Of a stretch of 64,000 bases of DNA, positions 10,687-20,090 are shown in pieces. Positions within the stretch are counted from its first letter, which is position 1, and every line of letters starts with the position of its first letter. This DNA comes from Testudinibacter aquarius (GTDB taxonomy: Bacteria; Pseudomonadota; Gammaproteobacteria; Enterobacterales; Pasteurellaceae). Location of the stretch: contig NZ_SMCP01000004.1 of the NCBI RefSeq assembly GCF_004342725.1, positions 62,001-126,000 of the forward strand. Reading direction: 5' to 3'. The position numbers were made by a program, and so were the translations under genes. The notes beneath the pieces are model-generated. The model was not told the origin of the DNA and ran no database searches. It was given only the letters and a program-made list of their open reading frames with translations.

Positions 10687-13600
10687 CTATAATCCAACAA
10701 CCAAGCTCTCCTGCATCAACCTAAACCAACGTTGCATTTTGGATTTTATTGTTTCCAAATCAATCTGTTGCTGTTGTGCCAGAAAACGCTGCCAGTAGGG
10801 ATCGGCTTTGTCGCTGTCGTGGAAACCGTCTTGTCCCAGCTTGATTATTGCTTGTAATAGCTGCTCATCGTTTTGGGGGGCGGATAGAAACTCAGTATAA
10901 AGTGCGGTCGGTAACGCCAGTAATACTTGTTCGGCACGCAAGAAATCCTGTAAATATACCTGCAATTGTTCATGGGCTTGTTGCGCCGAAATCGGTTGAA
11001 AACGATAAAATTGCACTTTATTTTTCTCTAAACCATAAAAGTGCGGTGTGGCACTGTCGGGTTGCTGAAGCTGTAATACTAAGTATTCGATCCAATATTG
11101 GATAATATGCGCCGCTTTGATTGCGCCACTGCGCCATGCCACTTTTTGCTGTTGGTATAAGCCGCTGATGCCGCCCTGCAATTGATAACGTTGTCCGTTG
11201 ATCTCAAGCGCAATACGGATATTCAACGAATCGGCAGCTTGTGCCAAATAAGGCGCTATCACCGCACTGAGCGGTTGCAGCCGTTCACTCAGTTTTTGTG
11301 CGCTGATTTCGGCAAAATTCGCCCGCGGCAATTCGCCTTTCAGTTCAAAACGCTGCATTTGCGCCGCCCATTGTGTTTGAGGCTGTTGCAGCAATCGTTC
11401 GCTTAATTGATAGCGTTCCAGCGAATCAAGGCTGAAATTTTCGCTGTCTGCCCAATCAGTTTGGTCGTTTTTAAATCTGACCCCAAGCTGTTTTTCGAAA
11501 AAATAGCCCAGTGGCGATTGCACAAAGCGGATCAATTGTTCCAATGTAATCACGCCGCTCACCGCACTTTGATCCACATCACTGAGCGGTTGCATAAATT
11601 GATTGCATTGCAAATCGGCCGATGCCTCGTTTATCAGCCACTCTTTAGCAAAAGAGCGGTTTTGCTGGCTCAGGGCAAAATTTTCGCGGCTAAAAACAGT
11701 CATCGGGTGTTGCTGCACCAAATGCGATCGCACTTTATCTTGGCGCTGTTGTTCTGGGTGTTGCTGTGGATCAAATGCCGGGATCAAATCGGTTTGATCG
11801 CTCAAATAATCCAACAACTGACTCACCAACACTGACGGTTGCAGCGCTTGATTATCGGTCAAAGAACGCCCGATATAACTGATATACAGTTTTTGCTGCG
11901 CCGATAAAATTGCTTCCAAAAACAGATAACGATCATCATCACGCCGCACCCGATCGCCTTTTTGCGGTGCATACTGCATTAAATCAAAACTGTTCGGCTG
12001 GTGTTGGCGCGGGTAATCGCCTTCGTTCATGCCCAACAGCGCCACCACTTTAAACGGAATTGCCCGCATCGGCAGCAAAGTACAAAAACTCAATTTGCCG
12101 TTCAAAAAGTGGAAACTGTTGTCTTCATCGCTTAGCTTGGCGTCAAACAGCTCAGCAATCACACTGCTGTCTAAAGTGCGGTCGTAACCCGCATCAAGTG
12201 CGGTTTGGCAAATCTCATCAATCCGTTTCGCTAAAAACAGCAGCACCGAACGGCTTTGTTGATTGTCACAGAACAGCGTCGTTAGCAGCCAATGCAACTG
12301 TTGCTGCCACTGTTCAATTGGCTGTGGTTGCTGCAACACCGCCTGCCAATGTTGCAGACAGTCTAAGAAATCCCCCAGTTTTCCGATAATCTGGGCGCTT
12401 AAACCGTGACTTAAATCAAATGCGACACTGTTCTGCCAAATACCGTCGTTTTCACGCATTGCCGTGCCCAACAACATTCGTTGCAAACCGCTTTGCCACG
12501 CGTTGTAGTTTGGCACAGCAGCATTTTGGTTAGCCGACAAGCCATAGCGAATGCCGTTTTGTGCCACCCAGTTTTGTAAGGTTTCCAGCTCTTTGAGATC
12601 CAACTCAAAGCGTTCCCGTACTTCCGGCACATCGAGCAGCGCCAGCACCGATTCGGCGCTGAAATCGCTTTCTTTTAAACGTAACAATTGCAAATAACTG
12701 GCAATCACCACATCGCTATGGCTGTGTTTGCGATCGGCTATTTCATAAGGAATAAAGCGTGGATCGTTGTATTGATATTGCGAAAATACCGCATGGATAT
12801 ACGGCACATATTGATCGACATCCGCCAGCATGATCACAACGTCTTTCGGCGTTAATGCAGGATCTTGTTGAAACCAGTGCAACAGTTGATCGTGCAGAAT
12901 TTCTACTTCGCGCATCGGGCTGTGGCAGGCGTGAATCATCAGGCTTTGATCGTTCGGCGCAAGCAAAAATGGGGGATCCGGCTGTGCCGGTTGCAGATTC
13001 AAAATCGCATTTTGCAATTGTGCCAGCAGACTGTTTCCATCAGCTTCGGCATAGGCATCAATTTCATTGGCTTCACTTTGGCTGAGCAACGCCAAGAAAT
13101 CACGCCCCATTTTGCCCCAAGTTGCCAATAGCGGATTGCCGGTTTGCAAATAGCCGAGCGGATCATCCTGCCAATCCGGCTGGTTCAATTGTGCTAACTG
13201 CTTGTCATTCAGCCATTCGCCCGAGCCTACTTTTCCGTTTGTCAGACGTTTACGCAATTTGAGTTGCTGCAAAAATGCCGGATCAATAATATCGCCCCAG
13301 TAATAGCGACACGGATTATTGAAAAACAGGTGCACCTCGCAGTGTTGCGCCATCGCCTGCAACGTTTGCAGATAGACCTTCGGCAGTGCCGAAATTCCGA
13401 AAATAAACAAGCGTTGTGGCAAATGTGCCGGCTTTTGTTCATGCAAAAGCTGCAAATAGCGCTGATGCAAAGCGGCACGATGTTGGCAATTTTGGTGATT
13501 TTGCGCTGCTTGCTGTGCTGTTTGCTGTTCAATCCGAGCATATAAGGCGCGCCACAACTGTCCTTGCCAACTGACCGCGCCTTGCCACTCTGGCGTCAGT

Positions 13601-14154
13601 TGATCATCGGTAAATGGAAGTGAAAGTGCGGTATCTGGTGGCGATTGGTTAGGTAAATGCTGCATAATCGCTTGGATAACCGCTTGATCATTATTCTGTT
13701 CCCAAGCTGTGATCCACTCAGGGCGATAAACCAAATATTGATCGAATAGATCCGCAATTTTACCACTCAGCTGATATAATTTTTCCTGTTCAGTCTGAGC
13801 TTGTCCGCTCAAATATCGTTTCAGCTCAGCAAACTGCGGCAGCGACAATAGTGTTGGAATCAACGCCATCAAGTGCCACTGCATACTCTCTTTTGCAAAC
13901 GCATTACGTTGCGGCACATTCGGCAAAGTGCGGTGATATTGGTGCCAAATAAAACTGGCGGGCAGCGGAAACGCAATATTGGCGGCAACACCGCACTTTT
14001 CAGCAATCTGTTGTTTCAACCACTGCGCCATGCCTTGGCTCTGCACCAGAATCTGTTCGCTCTGGAATGGATCTGACAACGGCTGTAGCGCCAGCAGGCG
14101 AACCAAAAGCTCTTTTTGCGTCTCTAAATGGTTGGAATAATATAAATGTAACAC
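10687..14154 (-). CDS. recC: Exodeoxyribonuclease V subunit RecC
   Basis: 1155 residues from a GTG at 14154 (VLHLYYSNHLETQKELLVRLL, matching the family N-terminus) with AGAGG about 9 bases upstream. A longer frame opens at 14214 but its first 20 residues look unrelated. RecC recognises Chi and holds RecB and RecD in the helicase-nuclease that repairs double-strand breaks. Hallmarks: LVQSQGMAQWLKQQIAEKCG, LFIFGISALPKVYLQ, HSPMREVEILHDQLL, and the inactive nuclease-like C-terminal half. It is the last gene of the competence operon comNOPQ, as in H. influenzae. It contains many uptake signals in its coding sequence. Confidence 0.96.
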   Translation of the reverse strand: MLHLYYSNHLETQKELLVRLLALQPLSDPFQSEQILVQSQGMAQWLKQQIAEKCGVAANIAFPLPASFIWHQYHRTLPNVPQRNAFAKESMQWHLMALIPTLLSLPQFAELKRYLSGQAQTEQEKLYQLSGKIADLFDQYLVYRPEWITAWEQNNDQAVIQAIMQHLPNQSPPDTALSLPFTDDQLTPEWQGAVSWQGQLWRALYARIEQQTAQQAAQNHQNCQHRAALHQRYLQLLHEQKPAHLPQRLFIFGISALPKVYLQTLQAMAQHCEVHLFFNNPCRYYWGDIIDPAFLQQLKLRKRLTNGKVGSGEWLNDKQLAQLNQPDWQDDPLGYLQTGNPLLATWGKMGRDFLALLSQSEANEIDAYAEADGNSLLAQLQNAILNLQPAQPDPPFLLAPNDQSLMIHACHSPMREVEILHDQLLHWFQQDPALTPKDVVIMLADVDQYVPYIHAVFSQYQYNDPRFIPYEIADRKHSHSDVVIASYLQLLRLKESDFSAESVLALLDVPEVRERFELDLKELETLQNWVAQNGIRYGLSANQNAAVPNYNAWQSGLQRMLLGTAMRENDGIWQNSVAFDLSHGLSAQIIGKLGDFLDCLQHWQAVLQQPQPIEQWQQQLHWLLTTLFCDNQQSRSVLLFLAKRIDEICQTALDAGYDRTLDSSVIAELFDAKLSDEDNSFHFLNGKLSFCTLLPMRAIPFKVVALLGMNEGDYPRQHQPNSFDLMQYAPQKGDRVRRDDDRYLFLEAILSAQQKLYISYIGRSLTDNQALQPSVLVSQLLDYLSDQTDLIPAFDPQQHPEQQRQDKVRSHLVQQHPMTVFSRENFALSQQNRSFAKEWLINEASADLQCNQFMQPLSDVDQSAVSGVITLEQLIRFVQSPLGYFFEKQLGVRFKNDQTDWADSENFSLDSLERYQLSERLLQQPQTQWAAQMQRFELKGELPRANFAEISAQKLSERLQPLSAVIAPYLAQAADSLNIRIALEINGQRYQLQGGISGLYQQQKVAWRSGAIKAAHIIQYWIEYLVLQLQQPDSATPHFYGLEKNKVQFYRFQPISAQQAHEQLQVYLQDFLRAEQVLLALPTALYTEFLSAPQNDEQLLQAIIKLGQDGFHDSDKADPYWQRFLAQQQQIDLETIKSKMQRWFRLMQESLVVGL

Positions 14155-14220
14155 CGCCACGCCTCTGTTTCGATTAGATAGCGTTATTGTCAACGAGAGC
14201 GCCAGTGGTTGCAAGTGCGA

Positions 14221-14586
14221 TTATTCAGTTTCGATATTCAACGTCAATTCTCCTGCCGGAAACCGCACTTTCACCTGTTTTGGCTGACAACTCACTCGAA
14301 AAAGCAGTTGATTTTGTTCAATACTATTTTGGCAATCCAACCCTAAACGCTGGCGGGCAAACTGATTTTGTGCCAACAGCACCGCCTGATAGCGTTGGTA
14401 GATCAACACGCCCTCTCGTTGCTGCGTCGCCGTCCAAGCCGAAATGCCCAACACGACACTACTGAACAGTGCCATCGTCAGCAACACACCGAACAGGCTA
14501 GCGCCTTTTTTATACTGAATTCCTTTATAACGGATTGGCTTATAACGGATTAACTTATAACGGATTGAAATCATGCCAACTGTCAC
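14221..14586 (-). CDS. comQ: Competence pseudopilin-like protein ComQ
   Basis: 121 residues from 14586, or 117 from the ATG at 14574. Identification rests on position (last small gene before recC, as in H. influenzae comNOPQ) and on a type IV pilin-like start: basic leader, Gly, then a long hydrophobic helix (KKGASLFGVLLTMALFSSVVLG). The usual Glu at +5 is absent. The leader is unusually long and made of four near-identical five-residue units (IRYKL/IRYKP/IRYKG/IQYKK) encoded by a 15-bp tandem repeat. The start overlaps the end of comP, implying coupled translation. It likely helps assemble the DNA-uptake pseudopilus in the inner membrane. Confidence 0.75.
   Translation of the reverse strand: MTVGMISIRYKLIRYKPIRYKGIQYKKGASLFGVLLTMALFSSVVLGISAWTATQQREGVLIYQRYQAVLLAQNQFARQRLGLDCQNSIEQNQLLFRVSCQPKQVKVRFPAGELTLNIETE
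14510..14569. repeat. 15-bp tandem repeat, four units, in comQ leader
   Basis: TTATAACGGATT occurs at 14525, 14540 and 14555 with exact 15-bp spacing. A degenerate unit, TTATACTGAATT, is at 14510. It codes for the IRYK-type units of the ComQ leader, and the comP stop codon lies inside its right-hand unit. Gain or loss of a unit would keep the comQ frame. Confidence 0.85.
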
Positions 14587-15223
14587 TCCGATACAACCAT
14601 TGTTGATATTGTTCTGCCACGTTGTTCACCACGCTTTGATTAAATTCAATTTGATTTTCTGTTGATTGCAATGCTGTTTGATAGATCAAAGCACCGATAA
14701 TCTTGCCTTCACCCGACAACTTAAGCCTGCCGTTTACCAACACCACCCCATAAAAATCCTGCGCCAGCTGCCACTCGCTGTCCCCCTCGATCCACAACAC
14801 TCTGTTTGCAGCATAATCCGCTGCCTTTAAGGGCAAATGGACGAAATCAGATTGCTGCCAGCCAGTTTGCCAATCTGGATGTAAAAAATTCGACCAGCCT
14901 TTTGCGCTCGCCTGCTGCGGCAAGGTTTTAAACAGCGTTAAACGATGGCAAATGATGCTATGCTGCTGATCTTGCTGCGAATCAGTAAAATGAATACTGA
15001 AAAAATTTTCGGTCTGCACCGCACTTTGTTGCCGACAAAGTGTATTGCCATCAGCAGCCACACTTTGCTGCAACAAATGTTCCCGTTGTTGCAAATAGCG
15101 TAGCCGCTCGCCCAAATTCGCGCGATGTAATGCCAAGATCTGCTCGTCCAACATCAAAAACAGCAGCAATGCGCTGGAGAGCAACAACAGAGCGGTTAGA
15201 GTGACAACGCCTTTTTTCAGCAT
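14555..15223 (-). CDS. comP: Competence pseudopilin operon protein ComP
   Basis: 222 residues. It begins MLKKG followed by a 22-residue hydrophobic helix, resembling a prepilin leader and stalk, then a long helical periplasmic part and a C-terminal domain with a WIEGDSEWQLAQDFYGVVLVNGRLKLSGEGKIIGALIYQ stretch that looks beta-rich. The call depends mainly on operon position third in comNOPQ-recC. It lies 16 bases after comO and overlaps the comQ start by 32 bases. Three or more uptake signals in the operon show it is old in this lineage. Confidence 0.75.
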   Translation of the reverse strand: MLKKGVVTLTALLLLSSALLLFLMLDEQILALHRANLGERLRYLQQREHLLQQSVAADGNTLCRQQSAVQTENFFSIHFTDSQQDQQHSIICHRLTLFKTLPQQASAKGWSNFLHPDWQTGWQQSDFVHLPLKAADYAANRVLWIEGDSEWQLAQDFYGVVLVNGRLKLSGEGKIIGALIYQTALQSTENQIEFNQSVVNNVAEQYQQWLYRSDSWHDFNPL

Positions 15224-15239
15224 ACTTTTCCTTTGATTG

Positions 15240-16031
15240 TTATGGAGAAACGGTTTGACTGCCTTGCGCTAAGCGATTGTTCAACGCAATCACCACCGCA
15301 CTTTGATAGCGGATTTTAGGCTGTTTTTTATAACTGCCGCCAATTTCTGCCAAAACCCCTTTTCTGTTCGCCAACCACGAAAATCGCAGCAGATTGATTT
15401 GATAGATGTCGGTATCGAGCAAATCAACCCAACCACGGGTATCACAGCCTTTTTCTGCAATATAGCCATTGCATTGTGCTTGCTCACACGCCTGAATCGT
15501 GCCGTTTTTATACATCGCACGGGTTTCAATCATCTTGCTTTTCAGGCGATAGCCAAACAGCTCTTTTTGAATCTCGTTGCTACTGTTGCGCTGTTCGGAC
15601 TGGCATTGCGCCCCTTGCTGGCTGCCGACACAGCCGCTGTGATCCAAATCGTACCAAAACAGCAAACAGCTGTTTACCGCCTCTCGATTAGCCTGTGTGA
15701 TGGTCGTTGCCGTACCATCAGCATGGTTAAATAAGGCAATGTTGGATTGTTCAAGGGTTTGCTGAATATGGTAAAAACCGCTACGAGCAATATCTTTACT
15801 CATCAAATGCAGCACTTTATTCAGCTCGTGTTGCAACTGCAACCGTAGCAATAACTCACGGTTCTGATTTACCGCTTGGGTGAAAAACGCCACAATCAGC
15901 AACAACAAAAATGAACCGAGCGCTATCGAGACCATCAACGCCAATAAGCCGGAGCCTTTTTTCCAAGTGGTCAAATACCGCACTTGGCGAAAATTAATTG
16001 TCGTGTACGCAGGCACTGGCGGCTTGATCAT
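15240..16031 (-). CDS. comO: Competence pseudopilin ComO
   Basis: 263 residues. A basic leader ends KKGSG and is followed by a hydrophobic helix (LLALMVSIALGSFLLLLIVAFF) and a long soluble part containing KDIARSGFYH, a motif typical of PilW/PulJ-like minor pseudopilins, plus several Cys pairs (CLLFWYDLDHSGCVG, CEQAQC, GCDTRGW). AAGGG is 8 bases upstream of the ATG. It overlaps the end of comN by 38 bases. Its role in the DNA-uptake pilus is inferred from the H. influenzae operon. Confidence 0.8.
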   Translation of the reverse strand: MIKPPVPAYTTINFRQVRYLTTWKKGSGLLALMVSIALGSFLLLLIVAFFTQAVNQNRELLLRLQLQHELNKVLHLMSKDIARSGFYHIQQTLEQSNIALFNHADGTATTITQANREAVNSCLLFWYDLDHSGCVGSQQGAQCQSEQRNSSNEIQKELFGYRLKSKMIETRAMYKNGTIQACEQAQCNGYIAEKGCDTRGWVDLLDTDIYQINLLRFSWLANRKGVLAEIGGSYKKQPKIRYQSAVVIALNNRLAQGSQTVSP

Positions 16032-16515
16032 TTTTTACCCTTAAACTGCCAACATTAAACAGCGAAAAAATAGAACGCTCTTTGCCTGCCTGCAACACAA
16101 AACAGGCCGCAGAAAACGTGTCACGAATCCCACTCAACCGGCTGATTTCCGCCGGATAATATTTTTTGCTGATGATGCGAGTTTGCTGCGGAAAACCGGG
16201 ATAATAAAAATGCGCCTGCAATCGTTGCGGGCAATGTTGTGGAATAAAACAGTCACAAATCAGATTATCCTTGCGCTGTACGCTGACACACCAATTCTGT
16301 TTAGTGGCGTCACGATTGATCAGCAAAAACCAGATCTCCTGCGAATTTTCGATCCGCAACTGCATATGCCGTAAAAAACCAAACAGCCGCCGTTGCTCTT
16401 TTTGCAACACCTGATAATCCGACAACACCTGCCACTGCGGCAACATCCAAGTGGCAAGCGCACTCAGTAAAAATACCACCAGCAGTGTTTCCAACAAGGT
16501 AAACCCCTTCGCCAT
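15994..16515 (-). CDS. comN: Competence pseudopilin ComN
   Basis: 173 residues from the ATG at 16515, which has a strong GGGAGG site. The longer frame from 16563 would add 16 residues ahead of the leader. MAKG|FTLLETLLVVFLLSALATWMLPQW is a textbook type IV prepilin start: short basic leader, Gly, Phe at +1 and Glu at +5, which PilD-type peptidase should process. It resembles GspH/FimT-type pseudopilins. It is the first gene of comNOPQ-recC, with a CRP-S type site about 75-95 bases upstream, so it should be induced by CRP plus Sxy under starvation. Confidence 0.85.
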   Translation of the reverse strand: MAKGFTLLETLLVVFLLSALATWMLPQWQVLSDYQVLQKEQRRLFGFLRHMQLRIENSQEIWFLLINRDATKQNWCVSVQRKDNLICDCFIPQHCPQRLQAHFYYPGFPQQTRIISKKYYPAEISRLSGIRDTFSAACFVLQAGKERSIFSLFNVGSLRVKNDQAASACVHDN

Positions 16516-16587
16516 TCCCCCTCCCGACTGTTGTATTGTCAGCCAGTTTAGAAAAATTATCAAATAAGCAAAGTGCGATCAGGTATG

Positions 16588-16608
16588 TTTGCGATCGGGA
16601 TCGGAAAA
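16588..16608 (-). promoter_or_regulatory. CRP-S site of the competence regulon
   Basis: TGCGA-N6-TCGGA with flanking T and A runs (T at 16588-16590, A at 16605-16608) matches the TGCGA-N6-TCGCA core of Pasteurellaceae CRP-S sites with one mismatch. It sits upstream of comN, where the H. influenzae operon carries a CRP-S site that needs Sxy. Confidence 0.75.
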
Positions 16609-16720
16609 ATGGAAATGGTTGGTGCATTATATTCGAAAGTGCTGCGCTTTAAACCTTGCCAATAAAAAATCCATCATTTACAATCAACCGTATAAACGTA
16701 ACTAGATTACAGTGGCAGAA

Positions 16721-16972
16721 ATGAGTAAACTGGATAAGCTAAAAAAGAAACTGTACAAAGAGCCAGCACCTAAAGATTTCACTTGGGATGAACTCAAAAC
16801 ACTTTTGTTGAAATTAGGTTTTATTGAAGAACAAGGTAGTGGCTCAAGAGTTAAGTTTTATCATCCTGAGTTAGATTATCCAATCAATCTACATAAACCA
16901 CATCCGGGCAATATTTTAAAAGAATATATTCTCAAACGTATTAAAGAGACATTAGACGATCTAGGAGTTTAA
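16721..16972 (+). CDS. hicA: HicA-family mRNA interferase toxin
   Basis: 83 residues from the ATG at 16721; a GTG at 16712 would add three. KDFTWDELKTLLLKLGF followed by GSGSRVKFYHPE and INLHKPHPGNILKEYILKRIKE is the double-stranded-RNA-binding-like HicA fold. HicA toxins cleave mRNA and are neutralised by HicB. Here the GSHH-type catalytic His of classical HicA is replaced by Arg (SGSRVKF), a variant known in the family, so activity is not certain. hicB follows two bases later. No clear ribosome site is seen. Confidence 0.87.
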   Translation: MSKLDKLKKKLYKEPAPKDFTWDELKTLLLKLGFIEEQGSGSRVKFYHPELDYPINLHKPHPGNILKEYILKRIKETLDDLGV

Positions 16973-16973
16973 G

Positions 16974-17354
16974 ATGGAAACAATGAAATTTAAAGGGTTC
17001 GTCGGCAGTATTGAAATTTCAATTTCAGATAATATATTGCATGGAAAGCTACTCCATATTAATGGATTAATTACCTATGAAGCAGAAACTCCTTCTGCGC
17101 TAGAGAGCGCTTTTCATGATGCTGTAGAAGATTATTTGGCTGATTGTGAAGCACGCGGAATCAATCCTCAAAAACCTTGCTCCGGCAAATTTAATGTCAG
17201 AATTGAACCTGAAAAACACCGTGCTATCTCATCCATTGCACTAAAACACCATACAACTATTAATGCGCTGACCAAAGAAGCAATTGATTTAGTTATTGAA
17301 AAATATAATTCTTCGGCAACACTAAAGAGTCACTCAGTCGTTGGATTGCAATAA
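16974..17354 (+). CDS. hicB: HicB-family antitoxin
   Basis: 126 residues. The N-terminal part (about 1-60) is the RNase H-like HicB fold (MKFKGFVGSIEIS, LHGKLLHINGLITYEAETPSALESAFHDAVEDYLADC). The C-terminal part (about 75-115, HRAISSIALKHHTTINALTKEAIDLVIEK) is a ribbon-helix-helix DNA-binding domain that should repress the operon. GGAG is 6 bases upstream of the ATG, a stronger site than hicA has, in line with antitoxin excess. It is paired with hicA immediately upstream. Confidence 0.9.
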   Translation: METMKFKGFVGSIEISISDNILHGKLLHINGLITYEAETPSALESAFHDAVEDYLADCEARGINPQKPCSGKFNVRIEPEKHRAISSIALKHHTTINALTKEAIDLVIEKYNSSATLKSHSVVGLQ

Positions 17355-17507
17355 GATAACCATCTTTGTTGATGAGCGATCTCTATGAAGCAAAAAATAA
17401 CTGGAAAAATGGGAAATACACCATTTGATGGCCGATGATGAAATCAGCGGAGTGTGGATTATGCTGAAATAAATTAAGCATTATGCTTCATAGATGGTTG
17501 CCAACAC
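17355..17507. other. Gap after hicB holding short broken coding traces
   Basis: Short frames with coding-like content occur here (MSDLYEAKNNWKNGKYTI from 17374 and MADDEISGVWIMLK ending at 17472), but none is longer than about 20 codons and they lie in different frames. This looks like an eroded gene I cannot name. Uncertain. Confidence 0.25.
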
Positions 17508-17544
17508 AGAAAGGGATAAATTCTTCAGTCATTTATCCCTTTCT
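17508..17544. terminator. Bidirectional terminator between hicB and murP
   Basis: A 14-bp perfect stem (AGAAAGGGATAAAT / ATTTATCCCTTTCT) with a 9-base loop lies just beyond the murP stop and serves convergent transcription units. Confidence 0.75.
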
Positions 17545-17557
17545 TGTTAAAAACTGC

Positions 17558-19003
17558 CTAACTTAAATCTACCTCTTTGGCAAAGAAGTAGGTTGTGACA
17601 AAACCGACCAGGTAAGCGGTGATTGTGCCAGCCAGATAAATGGCGATTGCAGCAAATACGCCGTTTGGTCCGGTCAGTAGCGGAATTGCCAGTAAACCTG
17701 ACGGTCCGAAGACGCTGTTCAATCCCATCGGGAAGCCCAAATAGGCGATCAAACCAATCACAAAACCACCGGCTGCACCACCGATACAGGCGGTGATAAA
17801 GGGTTTAACTCTCGGCAGTGTCACGCCATAAATCAGCGGTTCACCAATGCCTAAAAAGCCCGGCAAAATGGCGCCTTTAATCTGTGAACGCAGCAACGAA
17901 CTTTTATTTGCCATTACATACAGCGCAATCGCCGCACCGACTTGCCCTGCACCTGCCATTGCCAAAATCGGAAACAGCGCATTGAAGCCTTGCGTTTCCA
18001 CGAGAGCAAAATAGACCGGCACAAAACCTTGGTGAATACCAAACATCACCGACAGCAGAAACAGCCCTGCCAACACCGCACTTCCAAACGGATTGCCGTT
18101 CAAATGGCTGAACAACCAAGACATGCCGTTAAACAACACCACGCCAATCGGCATGATCAGCAAGAAGGTGAATGCGCCCATCAGCAACAGCGTGATAGTG
18201 GAGGTCAGCAGCATATCCAGATTATCCGGAATGAATTTTCTCACCCACTGTTCAATTTTAGCCCCGACAATCGCCGCAATCAGCACACCGATGATGTTGC
18301 CGCGCGGATCAATCTCCAAGCCGAAAAAGCTGCTCATACCGGAATAAATTCCTTTGGTCGCTTCGGGGTTATAACCAAGAATAAAAAACGAGGCGATAAT
18401 GGCACCGTTGACTCCGGTGCCACCGAAGGCTTTTGCCGCATTATAGCCGATCATGATGCTTAAAAAGCTGAACAAACCTTTGCTGAACACTTTTAAATAG
18501 CCGATCAACGCGACCAAAGTGGCATTCGGCGCTTCCACACCGGCAACAAAAGATTGATCCAACAGGGTTCCTATACCCAGTAATAATCCGGCGCCGATAA
18601 AACCGGGAATCAGCGGAGTAAAAATGGTGGCGAATTTACTTAAAAATTGGTGCATTCCGCTGCTTTGTTGTTGTTTCAACTGCTGTTTATTACTTTGAGC
18701 AATATCATTCAGATCGTTGGATACCGCACTTTGTTGCAAATAACTGCGGCACAGTTCGGCAGCTTTTCCGGCTTTGCCCGGCCCTAGAATAATTTGCACT
18801 TGATCCTGCATATTCACCACGCCCATCACCGCCTCAAGCCGTTTCAATTTTTCCAGCTCTACCGCTTGCGGCTGGTTGACTTTTAAACGCAAGCGCGTCA
18901 TGCAGTTGCCGACTGAAGCAATATTTTCCGCGCCACCGAGTAACCTCACCACTTGCGCAATAAACGCCGGGTTGATCCCTGCCGCTTGTTTTGTCTCTGC
19001 CAT
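17558..19003 (-). CDS. murP: PTS N-acetylmuramic acid transporter, EIIBC
   Basis: 481 residues. The N-terminal EIIB domain (about 10-90) has the phosphorylated Cys34 in [11 protein letters not shown]. The rest is a glucose-family EIIC with about ten membrane segments (about 115-475), including [13 protein letters not shown] and [21 protein letters not shown]. No EIIA is attached, so phosphate probably comes from EIIA-Glc (Crr), as in E. coli MurP. It imports MurNAc as MurNAc-6-phosphate, the substrate of MurQ encoded 15 bases upstream. Substrate choice is inferred from the murQ and murR neighbours. Confidence 0.93.
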   Translation of the reverse strand: MAETKQAAGINPAFIAQVVRLLGGAENIASVGNCMTRLRLKVNQPQAVELEKLKRLEAVMGVVNMQDQVQIILGPGKAGKAAELCRSYLQQSAVSNDLNDIAQSNKQQLKQQQSSGMHQFLSKFATIFTPLIPGFIGAGLLLGIGTLLDQSFVAGVEAPNATLVALIGYLKVFSKGLFSFLSIMIGYNAAKAFGGTGVNGAIIASFFILGYNPEATKGIYSGMSSFFGLEIDPRGNIIGVLIAAIVGAKIEQWVRKFIPDNLDMLLTSTITLLLMGAFTFLLIMPIGVVLFNGMSWLFSHLNGNPFGSAVLAGLFLLSVMFGIHQGFVPVYFALVETQGFNALFPILAMAGAGQVGAAIALYVMANKSSLLRSQIKGAILPGFLGIGEPLIYGVTLPRVKPFITACIGGAAGGFVIGLIAYLGFPMGLNSVFGPSGLLAIPLLTGPNGVFAAIAIYLAGTITAYLVGFVTTYFFAKEVDLS

Positions 19004-19018
19004 AATGCCCTCCTGTTT

Positions 19019-19960
19019 TTATTGCTGATGCTGATTTTGTTGCTGATTTTGTTGCTGAAAGTGAAATGCCAACGCTTGTCGGATAAAGCCTTGATGCTCT
19101 GCCAGCAAACGCTCGGCTTGCACTGCCGAAAGATCTGCCAGCAGCATTAAAATGGCGGTTTTACAATGTCGATTACTCGCCTGCAATGCCTGCTCCGCCT
19201 GCTGTTGTTGGCAGCCGGTGGCTTGCATCACAATATTCTTCTGCCGTTCGATCAACTTGTGATTCGTCGCTTGCACATCGACCATCAAATTGCCGTACAC
19301 CTTGCCGCTGCGCACCATCGCTGCTGTCGTCAGCATATTCAGCACCAGTTTTTGTGCCGTTCCGGCCTTCATGCGTGAGGAACCGGTCACCACTTCTGCC
19401 CCGACCGCCACACAAATCGCAATCTGTGCCTGTTGCAGTAAAGCTGAGTCAGGATTGCAGGCAATGCCTACCGTCACACAGCCCGTCTGTTTGGCACACT
19501 CAATACCGCTCAGCACATAAGGCGTGCGTCCGCTGGCGGCAATCCCGACCAGTACATCATGCTGATTTAATTGAATTTGTTGCAGATCTTCAATCGCTGC
19601 CTGCCGATTGTCTTCCGCATTTTCTACTGCGCTGAAAACCGCACTTTTGCCCCCGGCAATCAAGCCAATCACCTGATTCGGGTCAGTACCATAGGTCGGA
19701 GGACACTCGCTGGCGTCCAAAATTCCCAAGCGCCCAGAGGTGCCTGCCCCAAGATAAATCAAGCGTCCGCCACGTTGAAATGCGTCGACAATCTGCTCCA
19801 CCGCTTGTGCAATCGATGGAATTTGCTCGGCGATAATCTGCGGCACTTTTTGATCTTCCTGATTGATCAGGCGTAAAATATCAACGGTGGATAAGCGATC
19901 AAGCTGCTCCGATTGTGGATTACGGCTTTCTGTGATCAATTGATTCAGTTTTTCCGGCAT
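19019..19960 (-). CDS. murQ: N-acetylmuramic acid 6-phosphate etherase
   Basis: 313 residues. MurQ cleaves the D-lactyl ether of MurNAc-6-P to GlcNAc-6-P in the cytoplasm. The SIS-fold motif [28 protein letters not shown] and the [17 protein letters not shown] and [23 protein letters not shown] segments identify it. It is somewhat longer than usual because of a Gln/Asn-rich tail ([12 protein letters not shown]) encoded by a short repeat at about 19021-19060. It is the first gene of the leftward murQ-murP operon and divergent from murR. Confidence 0.96.
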   Translation of the reverse strand: MPEKLNQLITESRNPQSEQLDRLSTVDILRLINQEDQKVPQIIAEQIPSIAQAVEQIVDAFQRGGRLIYLGAGTSGRLGILDASECPPTYGTDPNQVIGLIAGGKSAVFSAVENAEDNRQAAIEDLQQIQLNQHDVLVGIAASGRTPYVLSGIECAKQTGCVTVGIACNPDSALLQQAQIAICVAVGAEVVTGSSRMKAGTAQKLVLNMLTTAAMVRSGKVYGNLMVDVQATNHKLIERQKNIVMQATGCQQQQAEQALQASNRHCKTAILMLLADLSAVQAERLLAEHQGFIRQALAFHFQQQNQQQNQHQQ

Positions 19961-20043
19961 TCGCCCTCCTCATCTGATGTGGGTGATCGATATTTATGGC
20001 GGCTGATCCTTGACTTAATCAGCATTAAATACTAATTTATTCA

Positions 20044-20070
20044 AAATAATTTAAAATACAAGAATTATTT
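20044..20070. promoter_or_regulatory. Inverted repeat in murQ/murR gap, possible MurR operator
   Basis: AAATAATT (20044-20051) and AATTATTT (20063-20070), separated by 11 bases, form a dyad 20 bases upstream of murR in the 130-bp divergent gap. The region is AT-rich, so support is modest. Confidence 0.35.
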
Positions 20071-20090
20071 ATTCCATTTGTGAGGCAGCT

